From positions 1 through 5,609 of the forward strand of contig JAMONK010000234.1 in NCBI GenBank assembly GCA_027065835.1: a DNA stretch of 5,609 nucleotides. Reading direction: 5' to 3'. This DNA comes from Thermococcus sp. Lineage in GTDB: Archaea > Methanobacteriota_B > Thermococci > Thermococcales > Thermococcaceae. The notes beneath the pieces were generated by a model. That model did not search any database, was not told where the DNA came from, and worked only from the letters and a program-made list of their open reading frames with translations. Shown here piece by piece: positions 1 to 5,609 of this stretch; the stretch's first letter is position 1, and every line of letters starts with the position of its first letter. Position numbers and translations under genes: made by a program.

Positions 1-719
1 TCACCCCATTCAAGGAGCTCTAGACCCAGCTCAAGGGAGCCCTTTATGGCGGCGCTCTCGTCGCTTATCGGCCTGTAGCCCCTGTCAAGGAGGTTTCTGA
101 GGTTCGTCTCGCTGAACTCGAGCTCGTTCACGTTGAGGAACTTCGCTCCGAGATTATCGAGGAACTCAGCGTACCACCTCATCCTCTCGAACCCCCCAGG
201 AATCGAGGGGATCTCGCCCCCAACGTCCCAGTCGAAGTCGAAGGCGTTCCTTATGTTCTCGATTTCAACTTTGAAGAGCTTTGAGTTCGGGTTGAAGAGG
301 TCGGGATGGAAGCGTATCTCGTCCAGACCGACATCGTAGAGCTTTTCGAGGTTCTTCTTCGTGGCCAAAGCGCCGGTTGTGTAGAGGTGTATGTGGAAGG
401 TTTTTCCAAAGCGCTCCTTAAGCGCGCGGATGTACTCAACGGTCCTGTCGAGCCTCGCAAGAGGATCGCCACCCGTGACGCCGGCCCCCCTGGCCTCCTG
501 AATTCGGGCTTCTTCGATCACGTCGTCAAGGCTTTTTACGGGCCTCTCGTTGGCATAAACCACGTCTTCCCTCCGCCAAGGACTCAGCGGGCAGTAGAAG
601 CAGTCCCTAGGGCAGGCCCCGGTTGTGAAGAGGACAAGCTTCTCACCTCTAACGCAGAGCCGACAGCCCCTCGGTAGCTCGCGAACGACGTATGAGAAGT
701 AAGACGTCTCCCGTACCAA
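1..719 (-). CDS. Radical SAM protein, COG2108-like, function unknown (3' end outside window)
   Basis: The open minus-strand frame runs off the left edge, so the C-terminus is missing. Counting from a TTG start at 719, residues 36-43 read CPRDCFYC, the CX3CX2C signature that binds the [4Fe-4S] cluster of radical SAM enzymes. A GGDP motif at 83-86 fits the SAM-binding loop of the partial TIM barrel. An extra CxxC pair lies upstream at residues 19 and 22. Overall it resembles the archaeal proteins described as related to pyruvate formate-lyase activating enzyme (COG2108, from memory); the substrate is unknown and I assign none. The start is uncertain. An in-frame ATG at 740 would add MVSEVSS, but the GAGGTGAG ribosome site at 731-724 lies inside that extension and is 4-5 bases before TTG 719. 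The TATA box at 763-756 predicts a transcript start near 733, which also favours TTG. No signal peptide or membrane segment is visible, so it is probably cytoplasmic. It is divergent from the RNase P protein gene. Confidence 0.85.
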   Translation of the reverse strand, partial: MVRETSYFSYVVRELPRGCRLCVRGEKLVLFTTGACPRDCFYCPLSPWRREDVVYANERPVKSLDDVIEEARIQEARGAGVTGGDPLARLDRTVEYIRALKERFGKTFHIHLYTTGALATKKNLEKLYDVGLDEIRFHPDLFNPNSKLFKVEIENIRNAFDFDWDVGGEIPSIPGGFERMRWYAEFLDNLGAKFLNVNELEFSETNLRNLLDRGYRPISDESAAIKGSLELGLELLEWG

Positions 720-723
720 AGAA

Positions 724-731
724 CTCACCTC
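724..731 (-). promoter_or_regulatory. Ribosome binding site that favours the TTG start of the radical SAM gene
   Basis: The minus strand reads GAGGTGAG here, a good match to the archaeal 16S 3' end complement. It lies inside the frame if translation began at ATG 740, but at ideal distance before TTG 719. This is the main reason for preferring the shorter protein. Confidence 0.5.
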
Positions 732-755
732 GCTAACCATAGCCCCGCCAAGGGG

Positions 756-763
756 TTTAAAAA
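756..763. promoter_or_regulatory. TATA box probably shared by the divergent radical SAM and rnp2 genes
   Basis: The plus strand reads TTTAAAAA and the minus strand TTTTTAAA, with a palindromic TTTAAA core at 756-761. It is the only AT-rich patch in the short gap between the two divergent genes. With the usual archaeal spacing of about 26-27 bases from box centre to start, transcripts would begin near 786-787 on the plus strand and near 733 on the minus strand. The first predicts a leaderless rnp2 mRNA; the second gives a leader of about 14 bases before TTG 719. This is inferred from spacing only. Confidence 0.55.
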
Positions 764-786
764 GGTTGACGGGCAAAGTTGTGCAG

Positions 787-1155
787 ATGCCTATGAGGGA
801 GAAGCCGAAGTACCTGCCGCCCACCCTGAGGGACAAGCACCGCTACATCGCTTTCCAGATAGTGGGGGAGAGAAGGTTCACATCCAAGGAGGTGAGGAAA
901 GCCATCTGGGATGCGAGCCTCTCAACGCTGGGAACCCTGGGCTCGGCGAGGGCAAAGCCCTGGTTCATCAAGTTCGATGAGAAGAGCCAGACCGGAATCG
1001 TCAGGGTCGACAGGAAGCACGTCGAGGAGCTGCGCTTCGCCCTGACACTCGTAACGGAGATAAACGGCTCAAGGGCCCTCTTTAGAACCCTCGGCGTTTC
1101 TGGAACGATGAAAAGGCTGAAAAGAAAGTTCCTGGCGGAGTTCGGATGGCGCTAG
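787..1155 (+). CDS. rnp2: Ribonuclease P protein component 2 (archaeal Pop5/Rnp2)
   Basis: This 122-residue basic protein is a subunit of archaeal RNase P (EC 3.1.26.5), the ribonucleoprotein that removes 5' leaders from precursor tRNAs. In that family Pop5 pairs with Rpp30 and helps the RNA catalytic domain. Recognition rests on the N-terminal [14 protein letters not shown] (residues 10-23), the central GIVRVDR (70-76), the LRFALTLV helix (82-89) and the C-terminal [17 protein letters not shown] block (100-116), all matching remembered Pyrococcus Pop5 of about 120 residues. The start is not certain. ATG 787 and ATG 793 give 122 and 120 residues; GTG 781 and TTG 766 are also in frame. No ribosome site precedes 787 or 793, but the TATA box at 756-763 predicts transcription starting near 787, so translation is probably leaderless. 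Its TAG overlaps the stop codon of the convergent glycogen synthase gene by four bases. Confidence 0.93.
   Translation: MPMREKPKYLPPTLRDKHRYIAFQIVGERRFTSKEVRKAIWDASLSTLGTLGSARAKPWFIKFDEKSQTGIVRVDRKHVEELRFALTLVTEINGSRALFRTLGVSGTMKRLKRKFLAEFGWR
1111..1128 (-). terminator. Candidate oligo-T terminator for the glycogen synthase gene, inside rnp2
   Basis: On the minus strand, 24 bases past the glycogen synthase stop, the sequence reads CTTTCTTTTCAGCCTTTT, three T-tracts within 18 bases. Archaeal RNA polymerase terminates at T-rich stretches without needing a hairpin. The tract lies within the lysine/arginine-rich 3' end of rnp2 (KRLKRKF), so it may simply reflect coding of basic residues. It contains the same 11-mer found after the trmBL1-like gene. 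Confidence 0.35.
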
Positions 1156-2504
1156 CGAAGGAAGGGGATCGCCTTATCGACCCGGTTCTCGTAGACCCTC
1201 ATGTACCTCAGACACGCGTTCTTCCAGGTGAAGTCCTCCCTGGCATGCCTCTTTCCATTCGCCCGGAGCAGTTTAAGGGTCGCTTCATCAAGCTCCCACG
1301 CCCGGACTATCGCCTTCGCAAGGGCCAGCGCATCCCGGGGGGGTACCAGAATTCCAGTGGCATTCTCCAACCCTTCCCCGAGGTCCACAACGGTGTCCTT
1401 GATTCCACCGACGGCACTGCCTATGGGTATCGCGCCGAGGCACATCGCCTCGAGCTGCACCAGCCCAAAGGGCTCGAAGTACGACGGGACGATAACGAAG
1501 TCCATCGAGCCGTAGAGTTCACGAACGAACTCCCTTGGAAGAAGCTCCGTGACGACGTGAACGTTGGAAGGGAATCTCTGTTCAACCGCCTTCGCCCAGG
1601 CTTCAAGCTCCGGATCCCCCTTTCCCACCACCAGGAACCTCATGTCTTTGAAGGAGGGGTCTTTTGAGAGGATCTCAATGGCGTGGAGCAGTGTATCGAC
1701 TCCCTTCTGCGCTTTATCGAAGCGTCCTATGAACATGAAGGCTTTCCCGTCGCTCAAGCCGAAGCGCTCTAAGATGCGCCTCCTCCTCTCCTCCCTGGGA
1801 AGGTCCTTCGTCTCCATGAGTCCCTCGTTCCAGAAGGAGCAGTCTATGCCGTTGAAGACGTGGGTGACCTTGCCCTCGAAGTGCTTGAAGAAATCCCACT
1901 CCTCCCATAGGTAGCTCCTGCTGACTGTCGTTACAGCGTCCGCTATGTACCCGGCGGTGTGCTCGGGGTCTATCTCGGGATAGGGGGCCAATTCGGGGAG
2001 GTTGGCTTCATGGAAGTACCTGGCCGGGATCTTGGCCTTGTTGAGCCGGTGAACAGTGAAAACACCCTTTACCCCGAAGTACTTCTTCAGAAGACCAAGG
2101 GCGAAGACGGTGTGCCAGTCGTGGGCGTGGACGACGTCGGGCATGAACTCCCCGACAAGTTCGTTCATCAGGCCCACAGAGGCCTTGCCGAACAGAACGG
2201 CCTTTTCCAGCATGCCGTCCCAGCCGGGCCCGTAGACGTCCGAATTGGAGAGGACGCCACCGCCGAAGGTGTAAACCGTGACCCCATTCTCTTCTCTCTT
2301 CCGCACGGTCACCTCCACCCTTTTCCCTGAGGAGAAGAGCCTGAACTTTGTAAAGGGTTTCCCAAGGCCCCTTCCATGATCGGGGGTGAAAACAACGACC
2401 TCGTTTCCAGCAGAGGACAGGCCCTCCGCAATACTGGTTACCGCCTCCGCGAGGCCACCCACCTTCACCGGTAGGTACTCAAACCCTATGATCAGAACCC
2501 TCAC
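1152..2504 (-). CDS. glgA: Glycogen synthase, GT5 family (archaeal GlgA)
   Basis: The product adds glucose from a nucleotide sugar (ADP- or UDP-glucose) to the non-reducing end of an alpha-1,4-glucan in the cytoplasm. The 450-residue protein closely resembles the Pyrococcus glycogen synthase. It has a two-Rossmann-fold GT-B layout: an N-terminal GT5 domain with the donor-binding KVGGLAE at 14-20 and HDWHT at 128-132, and a C-terminal GT1-type domain with GRFDKAQKG at 260-268 and the EX7E motif EPFGLVQLE at 344-352. It is shorter than bacterial GlgA (about 480), as usual in Thermococcales. I chose GTG 2504 because GGTGAT (2514-2509) sits four bases before it and the protein then begins MRVL, like homologues; ATG 2510 and GTG 2513 overlap that ribosome site. 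It is downstream of the trmBL1-like gene on the same strand, with its own TATA box. No truncation or frameshift is seen. Confidence 0.95.
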   Translation of the reverse strand: MRVLIIGFEYLPVKVGGLAEAVTSIAEGLSSAGNEVVVFTPDHGRGLGKPFTKFRLFSSGKRVEVTVRKREENGVTVYTFGGGVLSNSDVYGPGWDGMLEKAVLFGKASVGLMNELVGEFMPDVVHAHDWHTVFALGLLKKYFGVKGVFTVHRLNKAKIPARYFHEANLPELAPYPEIDPEHTAGYIADAVTTVSRSYLWEEWDFFKHFEGKVTHVFNGIDCSFWNEGLMETKDLPREERRRRILERFGLSDGKAFMFIGRFDKAQKGVDTLLHAIEILSKDPSFKDMRFLVVGKGDPELEAWAKAVEQRFPSNVHVVTELLPREFVRELYGSMDFVIVPSYFEPFGLVQLEAMCLGAIPIGSAVGGIKDTVVDLGEGLENATGILVPPRDALALAKAIVRAWELDEATLKLLRANGKRHAREDFTWKNACLRYMRVYENRVDKAIPFLR

Positions 2505-2508
2505 TGCC

Positions 2509-2516
2509 ATCACCCC
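2509..2516 (-). promoter_or_regulatory. Ribosome binding site setting the glgA start at GTG 2504
   Basis: The minus strand reads GGGGTGAT, complementary to the archaeal 16S rRNA tail. It overlaps the alternative starts ATG 2510 and GTG 2513, which therefore cannot use it, and lies four bases before GTG 2504. Confidence 0.6.
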
Positions 2517-2540
2517 TCACTTTCATATACAATCTAAGGA

Positions 2541-2548
2541 ATATATAA
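2541..2548 (-). promoter_or_regulatory. TATA box of the glgA promoter
   Basis: The minus strand reads TTATATAT, the strongest TATA-like element in the window. Its centre predicts a transcript start near 2518, leaving a leader of about 14 bases that carries the ribosome site. The gap to the upstream trmBL1-like gene is only 63 bases, so glgA could also receive read-through, but this box argues for independent transcription. I see no TGM-like operator here. Confidence 0.65.
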
Positions 2549-2550
2549 TT

Positions 2551-2562
2551 GAAAAGAAAGAA
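2551..2562 (-). terminator. Candidate oligo-T terminator after the trmBL1-like gene
   Basis: The minus strand reads TTCTTTCTTTTC beginning five bases after the TGA stop of the regulator gene. Such pyrimidine tracts can stop archaeal RNA polymerase. It directly abuts the glgA TATA box, so it would separate the two transcripts. Confidence 0.35.
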
Positions 2563-2567
2563 CGGTC

Positions 2568-3590
2568 TCACTCAAGGAGTATGAACCTCTCCCCCTCAAC
2601 GTCCTCGAAGTAGCTTCCAATTCCACCCACCTTTAGCTCGTCGCCGTTGTACCTGAACGTGACGTTTGCCGTGAGGGGGGTGTACTCGTAGCTCACTATC
2701 TGACCATCGAGGGAGACCGGCTTTTTGGTGTCTATCATCCTTCCGACGATCTCGGTCTTCTTCGGCAGCCTCGAAAACTTCAGAACCGTGATGAGCGTTC
2801 TTATGTTAACGAGGGCGAGGGGTTTGGACAGGGCATCGTACTCAAGGGGTTTGATGACCTCGCTGTTGTCGAAGTATATCGTGTAGAACCAGTGCATGTA
2901 GTTCTGAATTATCCTGGGGCTCTTAGCCCAGAACGAGTAAAACTTCTCTCTGCGCCTGTCCTTTGGAAGGGCGCCGAAGAAGAGGGCGTAGTCAATGTCG
3001 CCGATTATCCAGCTCGCCATGAGCCACGGGGCACCGCCGCTCTTGGCCAGCAGTATGTTCTCCCCCTCAAGCCACTCCGGAACCTCGCCGAAGTTGCTGA
3101 TGATGACGAAGACAACATCCTTCCTGCGCTTTATCTCCTCCTTCAGAAGCTTCAGGAACTCGAACGGCGTGTTGATCAGAACCTCGTGCTTTGCGGTGCG
3201 TATAACGTACTCCGCACGTTCAATGGTGTTATCAAATCCCTGGATGGTCCATATCTCCGGGAGCTCCTCCCCGTGAACCTCGCGGTAGAGCTCAAGGAAC
3301 GCACCCTTCAGCTCCTCGATGTCGGATACGAACTCCTCTTTGACCTTCTCAAGAACCACCTCGGGGTTGACCGGTTTGTATAACCGTGGAGAACCGTGCA
3401 TCACGTCCACAAAACCCTTCCTGTGAAGGGAACTGAGAACGTCGTAAACCCTCGTGTGAGGGATTCCACTCTCTTTGGTTATGTCCGTGGCCTTGCTCGG
3501 GCCGAGCTTGAGAAGGGTTATGTAGGCGACGCTCTCGTACTTGGTCAGGCCCAGCTTCTGAAGTTTATCAATGATCTCATCTTCCCTCAT
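2568..3590 (-). CDS. trmBL1: TrmB-family sugar-responsive transcriptional regulator (TrmBL1/Tgr-like)
   Basis: This 340-residue DNA-binding protein is very likely the orthologue of Pyrococcus TrmBL1 and T. kodakarensis Tgr, which bind the Thermococcales glycolytic motif, repress sugar-catabolic genes and activate gluconeogenic ones, with maltotriose-type sugars as effectors (family knowledge). Residues 1 to about 75 form the TrmB winged helix-turn-helix; the recognition region is SGIPHTRVYDVLSSL at 41-55. Residues about 78-107 form a charged helical linker suited to dimerisation. From about 110 to the end lies the C-terminal sugar-binding domain, ending in VGGIGSYFED (321-330), matching the VGG...IED ending of TrmB. 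The N-terminus MREDEIIDKLQKLGL matches remembered TrmBL1 rather than TrmB itself (which starts MEIPPEIS). ATG 3590 is preceded by GGGGGT (3602-3597) at six bases. It is divergent from the amylase gene, and a TGM-like operator lies between them, suggesting control of the neighbour and possible autoregulation. Confidence 0.92.
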   Translation of the reverse strand: MREDEIIDKLQKLGLTKYESVAYITLLKLGPSKATDITKESGIPHTRVYDVLSSLHRKGFVDVMHGSPRLYKPVNPEVVLEKVKEEFVSDIEELKGAFLELYREVHGEELPEIWTIQGFDNTIERAEYVIRTAKHEVLINTPFEFLKLLKEEIKRRKDVVFVIISNFGEVPEWLEGENILLAKSGGAPWLMASWIIGDIDYALFFGALPKDRRREKFYSFWAKSPRIIQNYMHWFYTIYFDNSEVIKPLEYDALSKPLALVNIRTLITVLKFSRLPKKTEIVGRMIDTKKPVSLDGQIVSYEYTPLTANVTFRYNGDELKVGGIGSYFEDVEGERFILLE

Positions 3591-3604
3591 GGCGATACCC
3601 CCAA

Positions 3605-3613
3605 ATTCTTAAG
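3605..3613 (+). promoter_or_regulatory. Candidate TATA box of the amylase gene
   Basis: The plus strand reads ATTCTTAAG. With normal spacing, transcription would start near 3636, inside the TGM-like operator, leaving a leader of about 27 bases with the full ribosome site. It is not a strong TATA match. The alternative GTTTAATC at 3627-3634 would start the transcript at about 3657, within the ribosome site. Confidence 0.4.
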
Positions 3614-3626
3614 TTCACTCATCAAA

Positions 3627-3633
3627 GTTTAAT
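3627..3633 (-). promoter_or_regulatory. Candidate TATA box of the trmBL1-like gene
   Basis: The minus strand reads ATTAAAC. Its centre predicts a start near 3604, just before the GGGGGT ribosome site at 3602-3597, for a leader of about 13-14 bases. It overlaps the TGM-like operator by three bases, so regulator binding could block TBP/TFB access. Confidence 0.4.
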
Positions 3634-3647
3634 CATCGCTAGTGATA
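3631..3647. promoter_or_regulatory. Thermococcales glycolytic motif (TGM), operator for TrmBL1/Tgr
   Basis: The sequence is AATCAT-CGCTA-GTGATA. The published TGM consensus is TATCAC-N5-GTGATA; the right half-site is exact, the spacer is exactly five, and the left half differs at two of six positions. It lies between the divergent regulator and amylase genes, 15 bases before the amylase GTG. Relative to the candidate amylase TATA box it is downstream, over the predicted transcript start, which is the arrangement reported for repression by TrmBL1/Tgr. Relative to the regulator gene it overlaps the region just upstream of the TATA box. Confidence 0.75.
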
Positions 3648-3650
3648 CTT

Positions 3651-3659
3651 GAGGTGATC
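3651..3659 (+). promoter_or_regulatory. Ribosome binding site fixing the GTG start of the amylase gene
   Basis: GAGGTGATC is a nine-base match to the expected complement of the archaeal 16S rRNA 3' end. Its GGTG core is six bases before GTG 3663, which sets the start even though the codon is not ATG. The next in-frame ATG is at about codon 48 and would remove part of the first beta-sandwich domain. Confidence 0.75.
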
Positions 3660-3662
3660 AAA

Positions 3663-5609
3663 GTGTATAAAATTTTCGGGTTCAGAGGGGATGAAACCTT
3701 TGGAAGGGTGGCGCTCGTCGAGTTCTCGACGCCTGTGGAAGGGGACGAAACCTACGCGTACCTTCTGGGGAGCTTCAACGCCTTCAACGAGGGCAGCTTC
3801 CGAATGATGAGGGACGGAAGAAGATGGAGGTTAAAGGTGGAGCTTCCCGAGGGTACCTGGTACTACGGATTTTCCGTGGGCGGGAACTACACAGCCGATC
3901 CCGAGAACCCGGAGAAAACGACCTACAAAAGGGATTCCTACAAATTCGAGCGCACCGCAAGCGTGGCCACGATCACCGGAGACGAAGAGGTGCTTCACGT
4001 TCCATCGCTGCTGTACCTCTACACGTTCTCAGACAGAACCCACGTACTCCTGAGGGCGAAGCGCGGAAGGGTTAAGGAGGCAATGTTCGTGGCAGATGGG
4101 AGGGTGCCAATGAGGAGGAAGGGAAAGGACAGTCTGTTCGAGTACTTCGAGGTCGTTGTCCCCGTCGGGGGAAGGATGGAGTACTCGTTCGAAATCACCA
4201 TGGGTGACGGTGAAACCCGGTACCTGGGTCCCTTCGAGGCCGTCCCTCAAAGGATCAGCGCGCCGGAATGGGTCCTTGGGACCGTTTTCTACCAGATAAT
4301 GCCGGACCGGTTCGCCATGGGGCTTGAAAGTAAGGATCCCGTCACAGGAGACGAGAACCTCTATGGAGGAGACCTCAGGGGTGTAAGGAACCACCTCGAC
4401 CACCTTTCCAGACTGGGCGTAAACGGGCTCTACCTCACCCCAATTTTCGAGTCAAAGACATATCACGGCTACGACGTTGAGGACTACTTCCACGTTGCGG
4501 GGCGGCTGGGTGGTGACGCGGAGTTTGAGCCCCTCGTGAGGGAACTGAAGGCCAGGGGGATAAAACTAGTTCTCGACGGTGTTTTCCACCACACGAGCTT
4601 CTTCCATCCATATTTCCAAGACTTGATCAGGAAAGGCGAGGGGAGTGAGTACAGGGAATTTTACAGGACGACCGGATTTCCCGTGCTCCCCGAGGAGTTC
4701 ATCGAGATCCTCAGCTCAAGGCTCCCCTGGGGGGAGAAGTACCTCAGGCTGAAGGGGATGGAGAGAAACTACGAGAGCTTCTTCTCGGTGTGGCTGATGC
4801 CGAGGTTGAACCACGACAGCCGAAGGGTACGCGAGTTCATGGTTAACGTCATGAGGTACTGGCTCGAAAGGGGCGCTGATGGATGGCGCCTCGACGTTGC
4901 CCACGGCGTTCCACCTGGGGTCTGGAGGGAGGTTAGAGAGAGGATGCCGGAGGACGCTTACTTGGTCGGGGAGGTCATGGACGACGCAAGGCTCTGGCTG
5001 TTCGAGGCCTTCCACGGTGTCATGAACTACCGCCTGTACGATGCGTTGCTGAGGTTCTTCGTTACGGAAGAGATAGGCGCAGAGGAGTTTTTAAACGAAC
5101 TTGAGCTTCTGAGCGCGTACTACGGGCCGGCGGAGTACTTCACCTACAACTTCCTGGACAACCACGACACGGAACGCTTCCTCGACTTGGTCAACGGAGA
5201 TGTGGAGAAGTACCTCTGTGCACTTGCGTTTTTAATGACGTACAGGGGGATCCCGTCCATATTCTACGGCGACGAGATCGGACTGAGGGGGAACGGGGAG
5301 GGCATGGCATCAGGTAGAACGCCCATGAGGTGGAACCCGGAGAACTGGAACACAAAGGTGCTCACCGTGACTAAGGAGCTGATAAATTTGAGAAGGTCCA
5401 GCAGAGCCCTTCAAACCGGGGAGTTCCGACCACTGGAGTTCAGGGAAAAAGTGCTCGTGTACGAGAGGATGGAGGAGGACGAGCGTGTTCTGGTAGCGAT
5501 CAACCTCTCGGACGGTGCCGTTGAGATAGCGGTTCCCTGGGAACGCGGGATGAGGGTGGTTGCCCCGCGCTCCTTCCTCATCCTAAGGCGTGCCCCCCAA
5601 AGGTACACC
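3663..5609 (+). CDS. GH13 amylase, neopullulanase/cyclomaltodextrinase type (3' end outside window)
   Basis: A cytoplasmic enzyme (no signal peptide) that should hydrolyse alpha-1,4 links in maltodextrins, cyclodextrins or pullulan. The 649 codons seen include the whole catalytic barrel. Residues about 28-82 (YLLGSFNAF...WYYGF...DPENP) look like a CBM48-type beta-sandwich and about 110-192 like a second, CBM34-type one. The GH13 barrel starts near 204 (VLGTVFYQIMPDRF). Region I is DGVFHH (305-310); region II GWRLDVAHG gives the nucleophile D411 with R409; region III GEV gives the acid/base E437; region IV FLDNHD gives H501 and D502. Region V MPRLN (379-383) is close to the MPKLN hallmark of the neopullulanase subfamily GH13_20. 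A C-terminal beta domain begins near 585 and the stop must be close, as relatives have about 645-660 residues. Regions II and III differ from the usual VANE and EIWHDA. In T. kodakarensis, as I recall, this gene leads a maltodextrin transporter cluster; that part is not in view. Confidence 0.92.
   Translation, partial: MYKIFGFRGDETFGRVALVEFSTPVEGDETYAYLLGSFNAFNEGSFRMMRDGRRWRLKVELPEGTWYYGFSVGGNYTADPENPEKTTYKRDSYKFERTASVATITGDEEVLHVPSLLYLYTFSDRTHVLLRAKRGRVKEAMFVADGRVPMRRKGKDSLFEYFEVVVPVGGRMEYSFEITMGDGETRYLGPFEAVPQRISAPEWVLGTVFYQIMPDRFAMGLESKDPVTGDENLYGGDLRGVRNHLDHLSRLGVNGLYLTPIFESKTYHGYDVEDYFHVAGRLGGDAEFEPLVRELKARGIKLVLDGVFHHTSFFHPYFQDLIRKGEGSEYREFYRTTGFPVLPEEFIEILSSRLPWGEKYLRLKGMERNYESFFSVWLMPRLNHDSRRVREFMVNVMRYWLERGADGWRLDVAHGVPPGVWREVRERMPEDAYLVGEVMDDARLWLFEAFHGVMNYRLYDALLRFFVTEEIGAEEFLNELELLSAYYGPAEYFTYNFLDNHDTERFLDLVNGDVEKYLCALAFLMTYRGIPSIFYGDEIGLRGNGEGMASGRTPMRWNPENWNTKVLTVTKELINLRRSSRALQTGEFRPLEFREKVLVYERMEEDERVLVAINLSDGAVEIAVPWERGMRVVAPRSFLILRRAPQRYT

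Noticed and set aside
766..786. TTG 766 or GTG 781 as the start of the RNase P protein
   Set aside because: Both extend the protein beyond the roughly 120 residues of Pyrococcus Pop5, and the predicted transcript start near 787 lies after them. The weak AGGTTGA at 763-769 could serve GTG 781, so it is not fully excluded.
1337..1343. Run of seven G in glgA, a possible frameshift site
   Set aside because: The frame continues correctly through it (VPPRDA) to a normal C-terminus, so there is no evidence of a frameshift or sequencing error.
1146..1667. A long plus-strand open frame opposite glgA
   Set aside because: It is a shadow of the antisense glgA frame: no recognisable protein, no promoter or ribosome site, and the minus-strand frame has full GT5 motifs.
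2892..3383. A plus-strand open frame opposite the trmBL1-like gene
   Set aside because: It has no recognisable motifs and lies wholly within a well-supported minus-strand gene in GC-rich DNA, where antisense frames stay open by chance.
2568..3590. Regulator as TrmB itself, the repressor of the trehalose/maltose transporter
   Set aside because: The N-terminus and central region match remembered TrmBL1/Tgr more closely than TrmB, and the neighbouring operator is of the TGM type rather than the TrmB trehalose/maltose operator.
3716..3731. Perfect inverted repeat CGTCGAG-TT-CTCGACG near the 5' end of the amylase gene
   Set aside because: It could form a short hairpin with a tetraloop, but it lies within codons of a conserved beta-strand region and such repeats are expected occasionally in GC-rich coding DNA. 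There is no sign it is regulatory.
4029..4403. Minus-strand open frames inside the amylase gene, including 4716-5015
   Set aside because: They oppose a frame carrying all GH13 catalytic regions and lack start signals of their own.

Overview
The window looks like chromosomal DNA of a hyperthermophilic archaeon of the order Thermococcales, most likely Thermococcus. Four things suggest this: an archaeal RNase P protein, an archaeal GT5-type glycogen synthase, a TrmB-family sugar regulator that closely resembles TrmBL1/Tgr, and archaeal TATA-box promoters with GGTGA-type ribosome binding sites. Coding DNA is fairly GC-rich and the short intergenic gaps are AT-rich. The genus is inferred from remembered homologues; no search was run.

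Layout. Bases 1-719 or 1-740 (minus) carry the 5' part of a radical SAM gene that leaves the window at the left edge. It is divergent from a small plus-strand gene (about 787-1155) for RNase P protein component 2 (Pop5/Rnp2), and both appear to use one palindromic TTTAAA box. The Rnp2 gene runs tail-to-tail into a minus-strand glycogen synthase gene (1152 to about 2504), and the two stop codons share the bases CTAG. Upstream of the synthase, on the same strand, is the trmBL1-like regulator (2568-3590). Divergent from it, on the plus strand, is a GH13 neopullulanase/cyclomaltodextrinase-type amylase that begins with GTG at 3663 and is still open at 5609.

Functional reading. The right two thirds form a small alpha-glucan module: a polymer-building enzyme, a maltodextrin-degrading enzyme and, between them, a regulator of the sugar-responsive TrmB family. 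The 72-bp gap between the regulator and the amylase holds a near-perfect Thermococcales glycolytic motif (TGM, the TrmBL1/Tgr operator), which suggests that this regulator controls the amylase and perhaps itself. The synthase has its own clear TATA box and may be transcribed independently. The left third (radical SAM and RNase P protein) looks unrelated in function; the radical SAM protein is of unknown role.

No RNA genes, CRISPR arrays, insertion sequences or other mobile elements were seen. No non-coding stretch exceeds about 75 bp. All five genes read as intact frames inside the window; two are cut by its edges.
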